A stretch of DNA of 64,000 bases from Rhodococcus wratislaviensis (GCF_900455735.1 NZ_UAUI01000013.1:1-64000); one strand, 5' to 3'; counted from the first letter of the stretch, positions 36,098-45,457 are shown. Notes: generated from the sequence alone by a model not told the origin. Made by a program: numbers and translations.

Positions 36098-37617
36098 CAC
36101 ACGTACTGCTTCCGGAGTTCGCGCTTGAGGATCTTCCCGGCGCCGGACATCGGGAAGGTGTCGACGACGGTGAGACTGCGGGGGACCTTGTAGCCGGCGA
36201 TGTCCTTCTTGCTGTGCTCGCGCAGTTCGTCGAGGGTCAGGGTGGCGCCGGGAAGCAGGGCGACGACGGCGTGGACGCGTTCGCCCCATTGATCGTCGGG
36301 TACGGCGATCACGGCGCACTGGGTGACTGCGGGGTGCTTCGCGACGACGTTCTCGACCTCGATGGAGTACACGTTCTCGCCGCCGGAAATGATCATGTCC
36401 TTGATCCGGTCCGCGACGAACACGTAACCGTCCTCGTCCATGTAGCCGCCGTCTCCGGTGTGCATCCACCCGTCCCGCACGGCGTCGGCCGTTTCGGCGG
36501 GCTTGTTCCAATAGCCGAGCATCACGTGGTCTCCGGTGACGACGATCTCACCGAATTCTCCTCGTGGGACTTCGTTTCCGTCCGGGCCGACGACCTTGAC
36601 GAGGGCGTGCGGGGCGGCGCGCCCCGCGGATCGGCGCCGTACCGGGTCGTCGTGGTCCTTGTCGAGGAGCAGCGTCGCGACCGGCGACAGTTCGGTCATG
36701 CCGTAGCCCTGCACGAACGCGGCGGACGGGAACGCGGCCCGGGCTCGCCCGAGAAGCGCCTCGGAGATCGGCGATGCGCCGTACATGACGTTCCGCAGGC
36801 TCGACAGGTCGAAGTCGGCGAGCTGCGGGTGATCGGCGATCATCTGAATCATGGTGGGGACCAGCAACGTGTCGGTGACCCGGTGTTCGGCGATCGTGGC
36901 CAGCATCGCATCGGGGTCGAACACCGGGAGCATGATGTGTGTTCCCCCCAGCAGCGAATGAGCGATCATCGACGCGAGATCGGCCAGGTGAAACATCGGG
37001 GCGACGTGCAGCACTGTGCCCTCCGCCGACCATGCGCCCGTCGCCGCGCACGCGGTGGCCGACACGAACAGGTTGCGATGACTGAGCATCACGCCCTTGG
37101 GAAATCCCGTGGTTCCACCGGTGTAGAAGATTCCGGCGAGCGCGTCACCGCGTCGGTGCGCATCCGGGACCGCGGTCGCCCCCGCGATCAATTCCTCGTA
37201 CGCGAGCATCCCGTCCGGAGTGGTGCCGTCGCCGCAATGGATCACCGTCTCGAGTCGTGGCCACTGTTCGCGGAGCTGGTCGGCGAGTGCACTGAATGCG
37301 TCGTCGACGAAGATCACCCGGACACCCGCCTCTTCGAGCGAGTACGCGATCTCCTTCACGCTCCAGCGGGTGTTGACGGGGACGATGACGGCGTCGGCCC
37401 ACGCCACGGCCATGATGATCTGGAAGTAGCGATCCGAGTTCAGGGCGAGAACAGCGACGCGGTCGTCGCCGGCCACGCCCACTCCCCGCAACGCACCGGC
37501 AAGCCTGCCGACGCGGTCGAAGGTCTCGGCGTGCGTGACGATGCGGCCGTCGCAGATGGTGGCGACCTCGTGGGGCCGCTGCTGCAGGCTGCGGTGAAGC
37601 GGTTGGGTGAGATACAT
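36097..37617 (-). CDS. AMP-forming acyl-CoA ligase (FadD-like) A
   Basis: A 506-residue ANL-superfamily ligase: P-loop YTGGTTGFPKG, GYGMTELSPV, HTGDGGYMDEDGYVF, hinge DRIKDMIISGGENVYS and catalytic lysine in SGAGKILKREL. It activates a carboxylic acid to its CoA thioester and resembles medium/long-chain and aryl acid ligases of actinobacteria. Its stop overlaps the downstream crotonase start by one base. It is one of two ligases in this operon, suggesting that two acids, or an acid and a later intermediate, need activation. Confidence 0.9.
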   Translation of the reverse strand: MYLTQPLHRSLQQRPHEVATICDGRIVTHAETFDRVGRLAGALRGVGVAGDDRVAVLALNSDRYFQIIMAVAWADAVIVPVNTRWSVKEIAYSLEEAGVRVIFVDDAFSALADQLREQWPRLETVIHCGDGTTPDGMLAYEELIAGATAVPDAHRRGDALAGIFYTGGTTGFPKGVMLSHRNLFVSATACAATGAWSAEGTVLHVAPMFHLADLASMIAHSLLGGTHIMLPVFDPDAMLATIAEHRVTDTLLVPTMIQMIADHPQLADFDLSSLRNVMYGASPISEALLGRARAAFPSAAFVQGYGMTELSPVATLLLDKDHDDPVRRRSAGRAAPHALVKVVGPDGNEVPRGEFGEIVVTGDHVMLGYWNKPAETADAVRDGWMHTGDGGYMDEDGYVFVADRIKDMIISGGENVYSIEVENVVAKHPAVTQCAVIAVPDDQWGERVHAVVALLPGATLTLDELREHSKKDIAGYKVPRSLTVVDTFPMSGAGKILKRELRKQYV

Positions 37618-37651
37618 TCTCGATCCTTCGAGTGCGGGGGTCGCGGGGAGG

Positions 37652-38464
37652 TCAGGGGCGGTTTTCGTGCGCGGCCCGGGGTCGTGCGGAGAAGGCGCGG
37701 ACGGCGTCGGCGTGATCGAGGGTGGTCAGGCCGATGACTTGCGAGCGCAATTCGAGTTCCAGATGTTCGCGGAACCCGCTCGCGCCGATGCTGGTGTCGA
37801 GGAGTTCCTTGGTGATCTGCACTCCCATCGGCGGCATCGCGGCGATGGTCGATGCGAGCTCGACGGCCTCGTGCAGCGGATCGTCGACGACGTGTTGTAC
37901 GAGGCCCCACCGCTCCGCCTCGACGCCGGACAGGGCACCACCGGTGTAGAAGAGTTCCGCGGTACGGCCGGGTCCGATCAGGCGGGGAAGCAGGAACGAC
38001 AGGCCCAGATCGCCGGCACTCATGCCGAGTTTGACGAAGACGGCGTCGAATCGGGAGTCCTCGGCGCAGATGCGGATGTCCGCTGCTGCGGCCAGGGCGA
38101 AGCCTGCCCCGACCGCATGCCCCCGGACCGCGGCGACGACGGGTTGCGGGATCTCGCGCATGGCCGCGACGACCGACACTGCCTGACGCATTGCGGCGTA
38201 GGCGGCCCGGGTCGGGTCCGCCCCGTCTCGGGCGAGTCCGATGTTCAGGTCCATGCCGGCACAGAACGCTCTGCCCGCGCCGTGGAGCACGACCGCCCGG
38301 CAGTCGGCGGCGCCACCCAACTCGCGCAGAGCCCTCTCCAGGTCGGCGAGGAAGTCGGCGGTGAGGGCGTTCAACTTCTCCGGACGGTTGAGCGTGACGA
38401 TGCCGACCCCGTCGCCGCGCAGTTCGACGAGTACTTTCCCGAATACCTCGAGCCGCTCAGGCAT
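37652..38464 (-). CDS. Enoyl-CoA hydratase/isomerase family protein
   Basis: A 270-residue crotonase-fold protein: IVTLNRPEKLNALTADF, oxyanion motif GRAFCAGMDLN, then GHAVGAGFALAAAADIRI and FVKLGMSAGDLGLSFLLPRL. The GLSAGDLG-type motif with an acidic residue in place of the second classical Glu is common in actinobacterial EchA proteins. It could hydrate or isomerise an unsaturated CoA ester. Its start overlaps the stop of the upstream ligase gene by eight bases, so the two are coupled. Confidence 0.87.
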   Translation of the reverse strand: MPERLEVFGKVLVELRGDGVGIVTLNRPEKLNALTADFLADLERALRELGGAADCRAVVLHGAGRAFCAGMDLNIGLARDGADPTRAAYAAMRQAVSVVAAMREIPQPVVAAVRGHAVGAGFALAAAADIRICAEDSRFDAVFVKLGMSAGDLGLSFLLPRLIGPGRTAELFYTGGALSGVEAERWGLVQHVVDDPLHEAVELASTIAAMPPMGVQITKELLDTSIGASGFREHLELELRSQVIGLTTLDHADAVRAFSARPRAAHENRP

Positions 38465-39986
38465 CGACCCTGGCCTTCCAGTACGGCTCCTTCAGCCTGC
38501 GCTTGAACAACTTTCCGGTGTCTTCCCTCGGCAGCGTCTCGTCGAAGACGATGACCTTGGGGATCTTGTACTTCGCGAGGTGGCGGTCGACGTGCGCTCG
38601 GACGTCCTCGTCACCGAGTGTCGCTCCCGGTGCGAGTTCGATGTGGGCGGCGAGGGCCTCGCCGAATTCCTGGTCGGGGATGCCGAATACGGCGACGTCG
38701 TGCACACCGTCGATGCCGATGATGCAGGCCTCGACCTCCGCCGGGTAGATGTTGACCCCGCCCGAGATCACCATGTCGTTGCGGCGATCGCTCAGGTACA
38801 GATAGCCGTCGGCGTCGAGGTAGCCGAGGTCACCGACGGACAGGAAGCCGTCACGCTCCATGTCCCGGCGCTTGGCGTCGTTCCCGAGGTACGTGAAATC
38901 CGGCCACACTGTGAACGGCTTGATGTAGATGTCGCCGACGACGCCGGCCGGCAACTCCTCGCCCTCGTCTCCGAGGATCTTCACGTCGACGTCGCCGAAC
39001 GGCCGGCCGACGGTGCCGGGGTGGTGCAGCCATTCTTCGCTGGTGCACGCGACTGCGGCACCCGTCTCGGAGCCACCGTAGTACTCGTGCACGATCGGCC
39101 CGAGCCAGTCGATGAGGGCGCGCTTGACTTCCTGCGGGCAGGGTGCGGCCGCGTGGACGATGGATTTCAACGACGACAGGTCGTACCGGTTGCGCACGTG
39201 CGGAGGTAGTTTGAGCAGTCGAACGAACATGGTCGGCACCATCTGGACGTGCTCGATCCGCCGATCCTGAACGAGCCGGAGCAGATCCTCGGCATCGAAT
39301 CGGGGCATGATGTCGAGGTCCATTCCCAGGGCCACCGCGAACACCGCGTGCGTGTTGGGTGCGGTGTGATACAGCGGAGCCGGGACGAGCGTGGACATGG
39401 ACGGGTCGAACGCGAACCCCTCGACCACCATGTCCGCGAGTCGCGCCGAGTTCTCGTCCGCGACCGGTTGTCTCAGGATTCCCTTGGGCCTGCCGGTCGT
39501 TCCCGACGTGTAGATGACACCGAGCGGTGGATCCGTGACGGGTGAGGTGATCGGTTCGCTGTCGCGTATCAACCCCTCGACGTCCGGATGCCGGCCGGTC
39601 AGCTGCGGGGCGGGGAAGCCGTAGACGTCCGCCACCTCCGGCGGCACCGCGACCTCGACCACCGTGACGCCCACAGGCAGCACCGCCTCCACCGCGGGCA
39701 GCAGATCGGTGTGGACCAGGACCACCTTGCTGCCGCTGTCGGCGAGCAGGTATTCGAGGTCGTCCCCGGTCCAGTGCCAATTGACCGGGACCGGGACTGC
39801 GCCGATCGCGGCACCCGCGAGAGTGGCCTCGACGAATGCGATCTCGTTGCGCATGACGATGGCGTAGCGATCGCCGTGTGCAAGTCCTTTCTGCGCGAGT
39901 GCGGCGGCCAGCCGGGCCGCTCGCGTTCTCACCGCCGCGTGCGTACGTACTGCGGCGCCGCACCTGATGACCGGGGACGAGCTCAT
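38457..39986 (-). CDS. AMP-forming acyl-CoA ligase (FadD-like) B
   Basis: A 509-residue ANL-superfamily ligase with YTSGTTGRPKG, YYGGSETGAA, VGDLGYLDADGYLY, SDRRNDMVISGGVNIYP and the catalytic lysine in DTGKLFKRRL. The YYGGSET motif and RQP after the P-loop place it nearer to the FadD/cyclohexanecarboxylate-type ligases than to ligase A. The ATG at 39986 is chosen since GGAGGCAGGA precedes it directly. It lies 30 bp downstream of the acyl-CoA dehydrogenase stop. Confidence 0.9.
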   Translation of the reverse strand: MSSSPVIRCGAAVRTHAAVRTRAARLAAALAQKGLAHGDRYAIVMRNEIAFVEATLAGAAIGAVPVPVNWHWTGDDLEYLLADSGSKVVLVHTDLLPAVEAVLPVGVTVVEVAVPPEVADVYGFPAPQLTGRHPDVEGLIRDSEPITSPVTDPPLGVIYTSGTTGRPKGILRQPVADENSARLADMVVEGFAFDPSMSTLVPAPLYHTAPNTHAVFAVALGMDLDIMPRFDAEDLLRLVQDRRIEHVQMVPTMFVRLLKLPPHVRNRYDLSSLKSIVHAAAPCPQEVKRALIDWLGPIVHEYYGGSETGAAVACTSEEWLHHPGTVGRPFGDVDVKILGDEGEELPAGVVGDIYIKPFTVWPDFTYLGNDAKRRDMERDGFLSVGDLGYLDADGYLYLSDRRNDMVISGGVNIYPAEVEACIIGIDGVHDVAVFGIPDQEFGEALAAHIELAPGATLGDEDVRAHVDRHLAKYKIPKVIVFDETLPREDTGKLFKRRLKEPYWKARVDA

Positions 39987-40015
39987 TCCTGCCTCCGTAC
40001 CGAGTTGTCGTGTGT

Positions 40016-41170
40016 TCAGAGCGATCGAGCGATGAGGTCCTTCATGATTTCGTTGGATCCGCCGTAGATCTTCTGGACCCGGGCGTCGGCGTACATGCGG
40101 GCGATCGGGTATTCGCGCATGTAGCCGTAACCGCCGAAGAGCTGCACACACCGGTCGATCACCTGACACTGCTGTTCGGTGAGCCACCACTTCGCCATCG
40201 CGGCCGTGGTCGTGTCGAGGTTTCCGCTCATGTGGCGCTCGATACACGAATCGATGAACACCCGCGCCGCATGCGCGACCGTGTCACATTCCGCGAGAAC
40301 GAACTTCGTGTTCTGGAAGTCGAAGATCGTCTGGCCGAACGCGCTCCGGGACTTGGTGTAGGACACGGTCTCCGCGACAGCAGCCTCCATCGTCGCGACC
40401 GCGGTCACTCCGATCAGGAGCCGCTCCTGCGCCAGTTGCGTCATCAACTGGCCGAACCCGCGACCTTCCTCGCCACCGAGCACATTCGCAACGGGCACCC
40501 GGACGTCCTCGAACGACAGCTCCGATGTGTCCGCGCCGTGCTGACCGACCTTGTCGAGGATGCGTCCGCGGGTGAATCCGGGGCAGTCGGCGGTCTCGAC
40601 GACGATCAGTGACACCCCCTTCGCGCCTGCCGCGGGATCGGTCTTGGCGACCACGACGATCAGATCCGCCTGTGATCCGTTGGAGATGAACGTCTTCGCG
40701 CCGTTGATCACGTAGTGGTCGCCGTCGCGGAGGGCCGTCGTTTTGATGTTCTTCAGGTCCGAACCGGCACCCGGCTCGGTCATGGCGACCGCGGTAATGG
40801 TCTGCCCGGTGGCCATGCCGGGAAGCCAGCGGCGACGCTGTTCCTCGGTGCCGTACGCGAGGATGTAATGCGCGACGATACCGCTGTGGACGGTGTTGCC
40901 GAAGCCGGTGTCCAGGGCGCGGGCCTGGGCCTCGACGACGGCGAGGTCGTGAGCGAACGTCCCTCCACCACCCCCGTATTCCTCGGGGATGGAGCAGCAC
41001 AGCAGCCCGAGTTCGCCGGCCTTGGTCCAGACGTCACGGTCGACGTAGTGCTGCTGCTCGAACTTGTCGCGGTGGGGTGTGAGCTCTCTCGCGAAGAACT
41101 TGTCGGCAAGCTCGCCGAGCGCGGTGGTGTCGGAGTCGCGCCAGGACGAGGTGTAGGTGGTGGAGGGCAT
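40016..41170 (-). CDS. Acyl-CoA dehydrogenase
   Basis: A 384-residue acyl-CoA dehydrogenase with AMTEPGAGSDLKNIKT, NGAKTFISNGSQADL, QNTKFVLAECDT and LFGGYGYMREYP. The C-terminal motif is IYGGSNEIMKDLIARSL with Gly at the usual Glu; the candidate base is in AQERLL, as in the isovaleryl/long-chain type. It is less like the two enzymes of the first locus than they are to each other. It catalyses the first oxidation step of this operon. The gene lies 10 bp after the SDR stop. Confidence 0.92.
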   Translation of the reverse strand: MPSTTYTSSWRDSDTTALGELADKFFARELTPHRDKFEQQHYVDRDVWTKAGELGLLCCSIPEEYGGGGGTFAHDLAVVEAQARALDTGFGNTVHSGIVAHYILAYGTEEQRRRWLPGMATGQTITAVAMTEPGAGSDLKNIKTTALRDGDHYVINGAKTFISNGSQADLIVVVAKTDPAAGAKGVSLIVVETADCPGFTRGRILDKVGQHGADTSELSFEDVRVPVANVLGGEEGRGFGQLMTQLAQERLLIGVTAVATMEAAVAETVSYTKSRSAFGQTIFDFQNTKFVLAECDTVAHAARVFIDSCIERHMSGNLDTTTAAMAKWWLTEQQCQVIDRCVQLFGGYGYMREYPIARMYADARVQKIYGGSNEIMKDLIARSL

Positions 41171-41180
41171 CCGCGTCGTC

Positions 41181-42008
41181 CTATCCTTCGTATCCGCCGC
41201 CGGTGACCATGATCTGGCCGCTGACGTAGTCGGACTCGGGGTAGGTCAGCATCACGACGGAGCCCGCGGCCTCGTCGGGGGTGCCGGGGCGGCCGAGCGG
41301 AATCATCGCCTTCATCGCCGTGAGCAGATGCGGGTTGACCCCGACCTTGATCTCACGGCCCTCGATGTCGATGGTCGCGTCGCCGTCGGCGGCGACCTCG
41401 GTGAGCCTGGTCTCGATGAAACCGAACGCGACCGCGTTGACGTTCACGTTGTAGCGGCCCCACTCCTTGGCCAGGGTGCGGGTCATGCCGATGATCCCGG
41501 ACTTCGCCGACGAGTAGTTGACCTGGCCGGCGTTGCCGTAGAGACCGGCGATGGAGGAGATGTTGACGACCTTGCGGTGCACCGGGGTCCCGGCTTCCTT
41601 CTCCGCCTTGGCTGCCTTGCTGATCACCGGCTGCGCGGCCCGCAGGATCCGGAACGGCGCCTTGAGGTGCACGTCGAGGATGGCGTCCCATTGGTCGTCG
41701 CCCATCTTCTGGATGACCGTGTCCCAGGTGTAGCCGGCGTTGTTGATGATGATGTCGAGCCCGCCGAACTCGCCGGTGGCGGTGCCGACGAAGCGCTCGC
41801 CGAAGTCGGGGGCGGTGACGTTGCCCGCGCAGATGACGGCGTTGCCACCGGCGGCGGTGATCTCGTCGACGACCGCCTGTGCGGGCGCGGTGTCGAGGTC
41901 GTTGACGACGACGTTGGCGCCTTCACGCGCGAGGGTGAGAGCGATGGAGCGTCCGATGCCGCGTCCGGATCCGCTGACGATGGCGGTCTTTCCTTCGAGC
42001 TTTCCCAT
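41181..42008 (-). CDS. Short-chain dehydrogenase (3-hydroxyacyl-CoA dehydrogenase-like)
   Basis: A 275-residue SDR with GSGRGIG, NNAGYTWDTVIQKM, catalytic serine in NISSIAG and YSSAK. It is clearly the counterpart of the two SDRs of the first locus, sharing NNAGYTWDTVIQKM and LKAPFRILRAAQP, with a short insertion near residue 125. Presumed role is oxidation of a (3R)-hydroxyacyl-CoA as in the dehydrogenase part of multifunctional enzyme 2. It sits between the MaoC and acyl-CoA dehydrogenase genes. Confidence 0.9.
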   Translation of the reverse strand: MGKLEGKTAIVSGSGRGIGRSIALTLAREGANVVVNDLDTAPAQAVVDEITAAGGNAVICAGNVTAPDFGERFVGTATGEFGGLDIIINNAGYTWDTVIQKMGDDQWDAILDVHLKAPFRILRAAQPVISKAAKAEKEAGTPVHRKVVNISSIAGLYGNAGQVNYSSAKSGIIGMTRTLAKEWGRYNVNVNAVAFGFIETRLTEVAADGDATIDIEGREIKVGVNPHLLTAMKAMIPLGRPGTPDEAAGSVVMLTYPESDYVSGQIMVTGGGYEG

Positions 42009-42050
42009 GATGATTCGGTGTTCCTTTTCGAGAGTGGTGTGTTCGTGTGG

Positions 42051-42461
42051 TCAGTCGAGTGCGATGACGGCGTCGCCGAGGAGGGTGACGGTGCCGTCGG
42101 CGAGCGCGACCTTCAGTTCGACGGTGGCGAGGCGTTCGCCGCCGACCTCGTCGATCGAGGTGACGGTGCCTGTGCAGGTGGGCTGACCGTGCACCGGGGT
42201 GATGGACGCGAAGCGCACCTTGTAGGAGCGAAGCTGCTGCTGCGGAACGAGATCGGTGAGCAGGCGGCCGAGATACGCCATCGACAGCATGCCGTGCGCG
42301 AAAACGTCGTCGAGCCCGGCGCTCTTCGCCACGTCGAGATCGATGTGAATCGGGTTGTGATCACCCGACGCACCGGCGAACAGGGCGAGCGTCGTGCGGG
42401 AGATCGGGTCGATGCGCAGAGGCTGCACGCCGGCGCCGACCTCGGGTGTGAAGACGGTCAT
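42051..42461 (-). CDS. MaoC-like (R)-enoyl-CoA hydratase, catalytic subunit
   Basis: A 136-residue hot-dog protein with the Asp-x4-His pair in GDHNPIH (D34, H39) and FAHGMLSMAYLGRLL. It parallels the protein of 6136-6516. With the non-catalytic subunit just upstream (42458-42922, overlapping by four bases) it should form a heterodimeric (R)-specific hydratase. Confidence 0.9.
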   Translation of the reverse strand: MTVFTPEVGAGVQPLRIDPISRTTLALFAGASGDHNPIHIDLDVAKSAGLDDVFAHGMLSMAYLGRLLTDLVPQQQLRSYKVRFASITPVHGQPTCTGTVTSIDEVGGERLATVELKVALADGTVTLLGDAVIALD

Positions 42462-42922
42462 GACGCGTCCTTTCCGGGCCGGTTCTGCACGACGGTGACG
42501 CCGCGCATCACCGCGACGCGGGCACCGTCCTGGTTGGTCACGGTGGTCTCGCGGACGATGAATTCCAGCAGGCCACCTTTCTTCTCGTAGATGTCGGTGA
42601 TCCGGCTCGCGGCGGTCAATTCGTCACCGGCGTAGGCCATCCGGTGGTAGTCGAACTGCTGCTCGCCGTGGAGGACGGTGCGCAGATCGACGTCCAGGTC
42701 CTCGAGGAACGCGAAGGGGTTCGGGGCCTCGAGTTCGATGCCGAACACGAACGTCGGCGGCACCGGCAGGTCGCGGTGACCGGCCTGCTTGGCGGCGTCG
42801 GGGTCGAGGTAGACGGGGTCGTGCTGCCCGGTGGCCTTCGCGAAGTTCTGCAGCCGGCTGCGCGTGATCAGCAGGGACACCGCGGGGAATTCGCGGCCGA
42901 TGACGGAGCGGTCGAGGCTCAT
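42458..42922 (-). CDS. MaoC-like hot-dog protein, non-catalytic (HadA-type) subunit
   Basis: A 154-residue hot-dog protein parallel to that of 1585-2043: FAKATGQHDPVYLDP, VPPTFVFGIE, TVLHGEQQFDYH. The catalytic His position is occupied by Tyr (DPVY), so it is the structural/substrate-binding partner. Here the two subunit genes are adjacent and overlap (ATGA), whereas in the first locus they are 4 kb apart. The ATG overlaps the thiolase stop in the same way. Confidence 0.87.
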   Translation of the reverse strand: MSLDRSVIGREFPAVSLLITRSRLQNFAKATGQHDPVYLDPDAAKQAGHRDLPVPPTFVFGIELEAPNPFAFLEDLDVDLRTVLHGEQQFDYHRMAYAGDELTAASRITDIYEKKGGLLEFIVRETTVTNQDGARVAVMRGVTVVQNRPGKDAS

Positions 42923-44112
42923 CGCGCGTCCACCTTCTGGTAGAGCGTGACGACGCAGGCGCCGCCGAGGCCGAGGTTGTGCTGCAGCGCGAGATTCACG
43001 CCCTCGACCTGACGGGCTCCGGCCTGGCCACGCAGCTGCCACACCAATTCGGCGCACTGGGCCAGGCCCGTCGCGCCCAGCGGATGGCCCTTGGACAGCA
43101 GCCCACCCGACGGGTTGGTGACGACTCGTCCGCCGTAGGTGTTGTCGCCGTCGCGGATGAACTTCTCCGCAGTCCCGGCCGGGGTGAGTCCGAGCGCCTC
43201 GTAGGTGAGGAACTCGTTGGTGGTGAAGCAGTCGTGGAGTTCGACGACGCGGATGTCCTCCGGGCCGACGCCGGCGGTCTCGTACACGTTGTGCGCGGCC
43301 GCCGCGGCCATGTCGTATCCGATGACCTTGCGCATGTCCTTGGACTCGAACGTGCTCGGGGTGTCGGTGGTCAGGCTCTGCGCGCGGATCACCACGTCGG
43401 CGTTCAGTCCGTGCTTGCGGGCGAATTCGGGGGTGCAGACCACCGCGGCGGCGGCGCCGCACGTCGGCGGGCAGCACTGCAACCGGGTGAGCGGCCCGTA
43501 GATCTTCGGGGACGCGAGCACCTCCTCGACGGTCACCAGGTTGCGGAACACCGCGTTGGGATTGTTCGCGGCGTGCTTGCGGGCCTTCACCGAGATCTCG
43601 GCGAAGATCGCCGGATCGATCCCGAACTCGTCCACGTACGCCTGACCGGCTCCGCCGAAGAACTGCGCCGCCATCGGTGCCTGCGGATCGACGCCCTGCA
43701 CCTCGTCCCGGATCGCTTCCTGCCGCACCATCGGCCCCGGACGATCGGTGAAGACCGAACCCAGGGCGCCGGGCACCATCTGCTCGAATCCGAGCGCGAG
43801 GGCGCAGTCGACGGTGCCACTGGCCACCGCCTGCCGCGCCAGCCACAACGCCGACGATCCCGTCGAACAGTTGTTGTTGACGTTGACGATCGGGATCCCC
43901 GACTGACCCAGGCCATACAGCGCGGCCTGACCCGAGGTTGAGTCACCGTATACATAGCCGACATACGCCTGCTGGACGAGCGCGTAGTCGATTCCCGCAT
44001 CGGCGAGCGCAGCCCTCGCCGCAGCCTCCCCCATGTCGGCGTAGTTGCCGCTCTTTCCCGGTTTCGTGAAGGGGATCATTCCTACCCCGGCCACGTGGAC
44101 ATCGTTGACCAT
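42919..44112 (-). CDS. SCP-x-type thiolase (lipid-transfer-protein thiolase family)
   Basis: A 397-residue thiolase of the SCP-x branch, the counterpart of 4947-6134: VAGVGMIPFTKPGKSGNY, NVNNNCSTGSSALWLARQAV, HPLGATGLAQCAELVWQLRG and HNLGLGGACVVTLYQK. It would cleave a branched 3-ketoacyl-CoA. It is the first gene of the 10-kb minus-strand operon that runs to 34161 with gaps of at most about 50 bp; a 17-bp motif at 44146-44162 upstream is shared with the regulator promoter. Confidence 0.91.
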   Translation of the reverse strand: MVNDVHVAGVGMIPFTKPGKSGNYADMGEAAARAALADAGIDYALVQQAYVGYVYGDSTSGQAALYGLGQSGIPIVNVNNNCSTGSSALWLARQAVASGTVDCALALGFEQMVPGALGSVFTDRPGPMVRQEAIRDEVQGVDPQAPMAAQFFGGAGQAYVDEFGIDPAIFAEISVKARKHAANNPNAVFRNLVTVEEVLASPKIYGPLTRLQCCPPTCGAAAAVVCTPEFARKHGLNADVVIRAQSLTTDTPSTFESKDMRKVIGYDMAAAAAHNVYETAGVGPEDIRVVELHDCFTTNEFLTYEALGLTPAGTAEKFIRDGDNTYGGRVVTNPSGGLLSKGHPLGATGLAQCAELVWQLRGQAGARQVEGVNLALQHNLGLGGACVVTLYQKVDAR

Positions 44113-44145
44113 TTCCGTCCTCTCATCGTGAAGTGATGCCAGTCA

Positions 44146-44162
44146 CCTTAACCGGCATTTAC
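44146..44162 (-). promoter_or_regulatory. Putative operator of the second acyl-CoA operon
   Basis: On the minus strand this reads GTAAATGCCGGTTAAGG, which matches GTAAACGTCGGTTAAGG at 45390-45406 in 15 of 17 positions, in the same orientation relative to the downstream gene. It lies 34 bp upstream of the thiolase start. It is a strong candidate site for the double-TetR protein encoded between the two copies. Confidence 0.6.
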
Positions 44163-44218
44163 TTCATTGGGAAGGGGGAATCCTCGATCGACTGATGCCG
44201 AGAGGGGTGCGCGGACGA

Positions 44219-45370
44219 TCAGTGCGAGAAGAGCACTGCCAGGGTCATCGCCACGAGGTCGGCCGGGAAGGACGCATTCGCGCGGAGGTGCTCGATGCGC
44301 GCGAGGGTGTGCACGACACTCAGCGCGGTGTGCACCAGAACCCTCGCGGGCGTCTCCTCCAGGTCCGGGCGGCAGGCGCGGAGCAACGCGGTCCACTCCG
44401 CGACGTATTCGCGCTGCCGGGCGCGAGCGATGTCGGACAGGGTCACCTGTTCGGTTTGCAGAAGAGACGTCAAAATCGTTCTGTCCAAAGCTAATTCCGC
44501 GTAGCCGCGAACGAGATCTTCGAGCGCGCGCTCCGGCAGTTCGTTCTCCCGCAGCACCGAGTGCAACAGCAGCCAGAGAGCGCTGGTGCCGCGCTCGATG
44601 GCCGCCTCCAGGATCTCCGCCTTGCTGTCGAAATAGCTGTACAGGTTGGGGCCCGACACCCCGGCGGCCGCACCGATGTCGTCCAGCCCCGTCGCCTCGT
44701 ACCCGTTCTCCCCGAACAGGACGATGGCGTGGCCGAGCAGGCTCTCACGCTTGGAGACCGGCTCGAGTCGCGCCGATGCCCGCTTGGGCAACGGCGTCGG
44801 CGGCGCGAGTTCGACTGCACACAGGGCCTCACACGCCGACGTGAGGAGCGCCGCGAACTCGGGACCGGAAATCCGCGACGCGTGCGAGCTGGGGCTCGCA
44901 AGCACGGCCTGCACCCCCCACGCCACTTCCTCGGCCTGCCCATTCCCCAGGTGTGGCCTCTCCACTTCGACGAGATCCGCGTACTGACGATTCACTGCCC
45001 GCAGACGGTCGCGCAGCCCGTCCCGCAGATCGTCCGGGAGGTTGCGTGCTTCGCGCCACCACAGCGCGCCGACGTCCCGGTGAGCTGCCGCATGTTCGCA
45101 GCTCACCGCCAAGGCGCCCGCCAGCGTCACCCGCGAACCGAACGTCGGGGTGACGTCGTCGAAACTCTGCCCGATGACCGCCCCCAGCAACACCGACTTG
45201 TTGGAGAAGTGGCGGTACAGTGCGCCGGCGGTGATCCCGACCCGGTCGGCGATCTGCGCCATCGACACATTCCGGTACCCGAGCTCGACGATCAGCGCAC
45301 GTGCGGATTCGAGGATCTGCTCCTTGCGATCCTTCGGCCGGCGCCGGACGGTGGACAGGGTGGTATCCAT
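44219..45370 (-). CDS. Transcriptional regulator with two tandem TetR units
   Basis: A 383-residue protein with two TetR-type DNA-binding regions: ALIVELGYRNVSMAQIADRV with AGALYRHFSNK near residues 15-65, and LFGENGYEATGLDDI with GPNLYSYFDSK near 205-255. The overall plan equals that of 10702-11850, though the two proteins are not close duplicates. It lies upstream of the acyl-CoA operon on the same strand and has its own promoter region with a motif shared with the operon promoter, which suggests autoregulation and control of the operon by an acyl-CoA intermediate. Confidence 0.9.
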   Translation of the reverse strand: MDTTLSTVRRRPKDRKEQILESARALIVELGYRNVSMAQIADRVGITAGALYRHFSNKSVLLGAVIGQSFDDVTPTFGSRVTLAGALAVSCEHAAAHRDVGALWWREARNLPDDLRDGLRDRLRAVNRQYADLVEVERPHLGNGQAEEVAWGVQAVLASPSSHASRISGPEFAALLTSACEALCAVELAPPTPLPKRASARLEPVSKRESLLGHAIVLFGENGYEATGLDDIGAAAGVSGPNLYSYFDSKAEILEAAIERGTSALWLLLHSVLRENELPERALEDLVRGYAELALDRTILTSLLQTEQVTLSDIARARQREYVAEWTALLRACRPDLEETPARVLVHTALSVVHTLARIEHLRANASFPADLVAMTLAVLFSH

Positions 45371-45389
45371 GAGTGCCTTCCGCGACTAT

Positions 45390-45406
45390 GTAAACGTCGG
45401 TTAAGG
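45390..45406 (+). promoter_or_regulatory. Putative operator in front of the double-TetR gene
   Basis: GTAAACGTCGGTTAAGG, 20 bp upstream of the regulator start, nearly equals the minus-strand sequence at 44146-44162 (15 of 17). The two copies point toward each other and flank the regulator gene. Confidence 0.6.
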
Positions 45407-45411
45407 CTACG

Positions 45412-45457
45412 CCCGTGAGTACTTGTCAACCGCCCGCGGTTAATAAGCACTCACGGG
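45412..45457. repeat. 46-bp palindromic element, copy 2
   Basis: CCCGTGAGTACTTGTCAACCG starts the left arm; the right arm ends with CACTCACGGG at 45457. Three of 22 arm positions are mismatched, so this copy is less perfect than copies 1 and 4. It contains the stop codon of the AraC-family gene (45451-45453) and lies just upstream of the double-TetR promoter, isolating the two. Confidence 0.85.
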
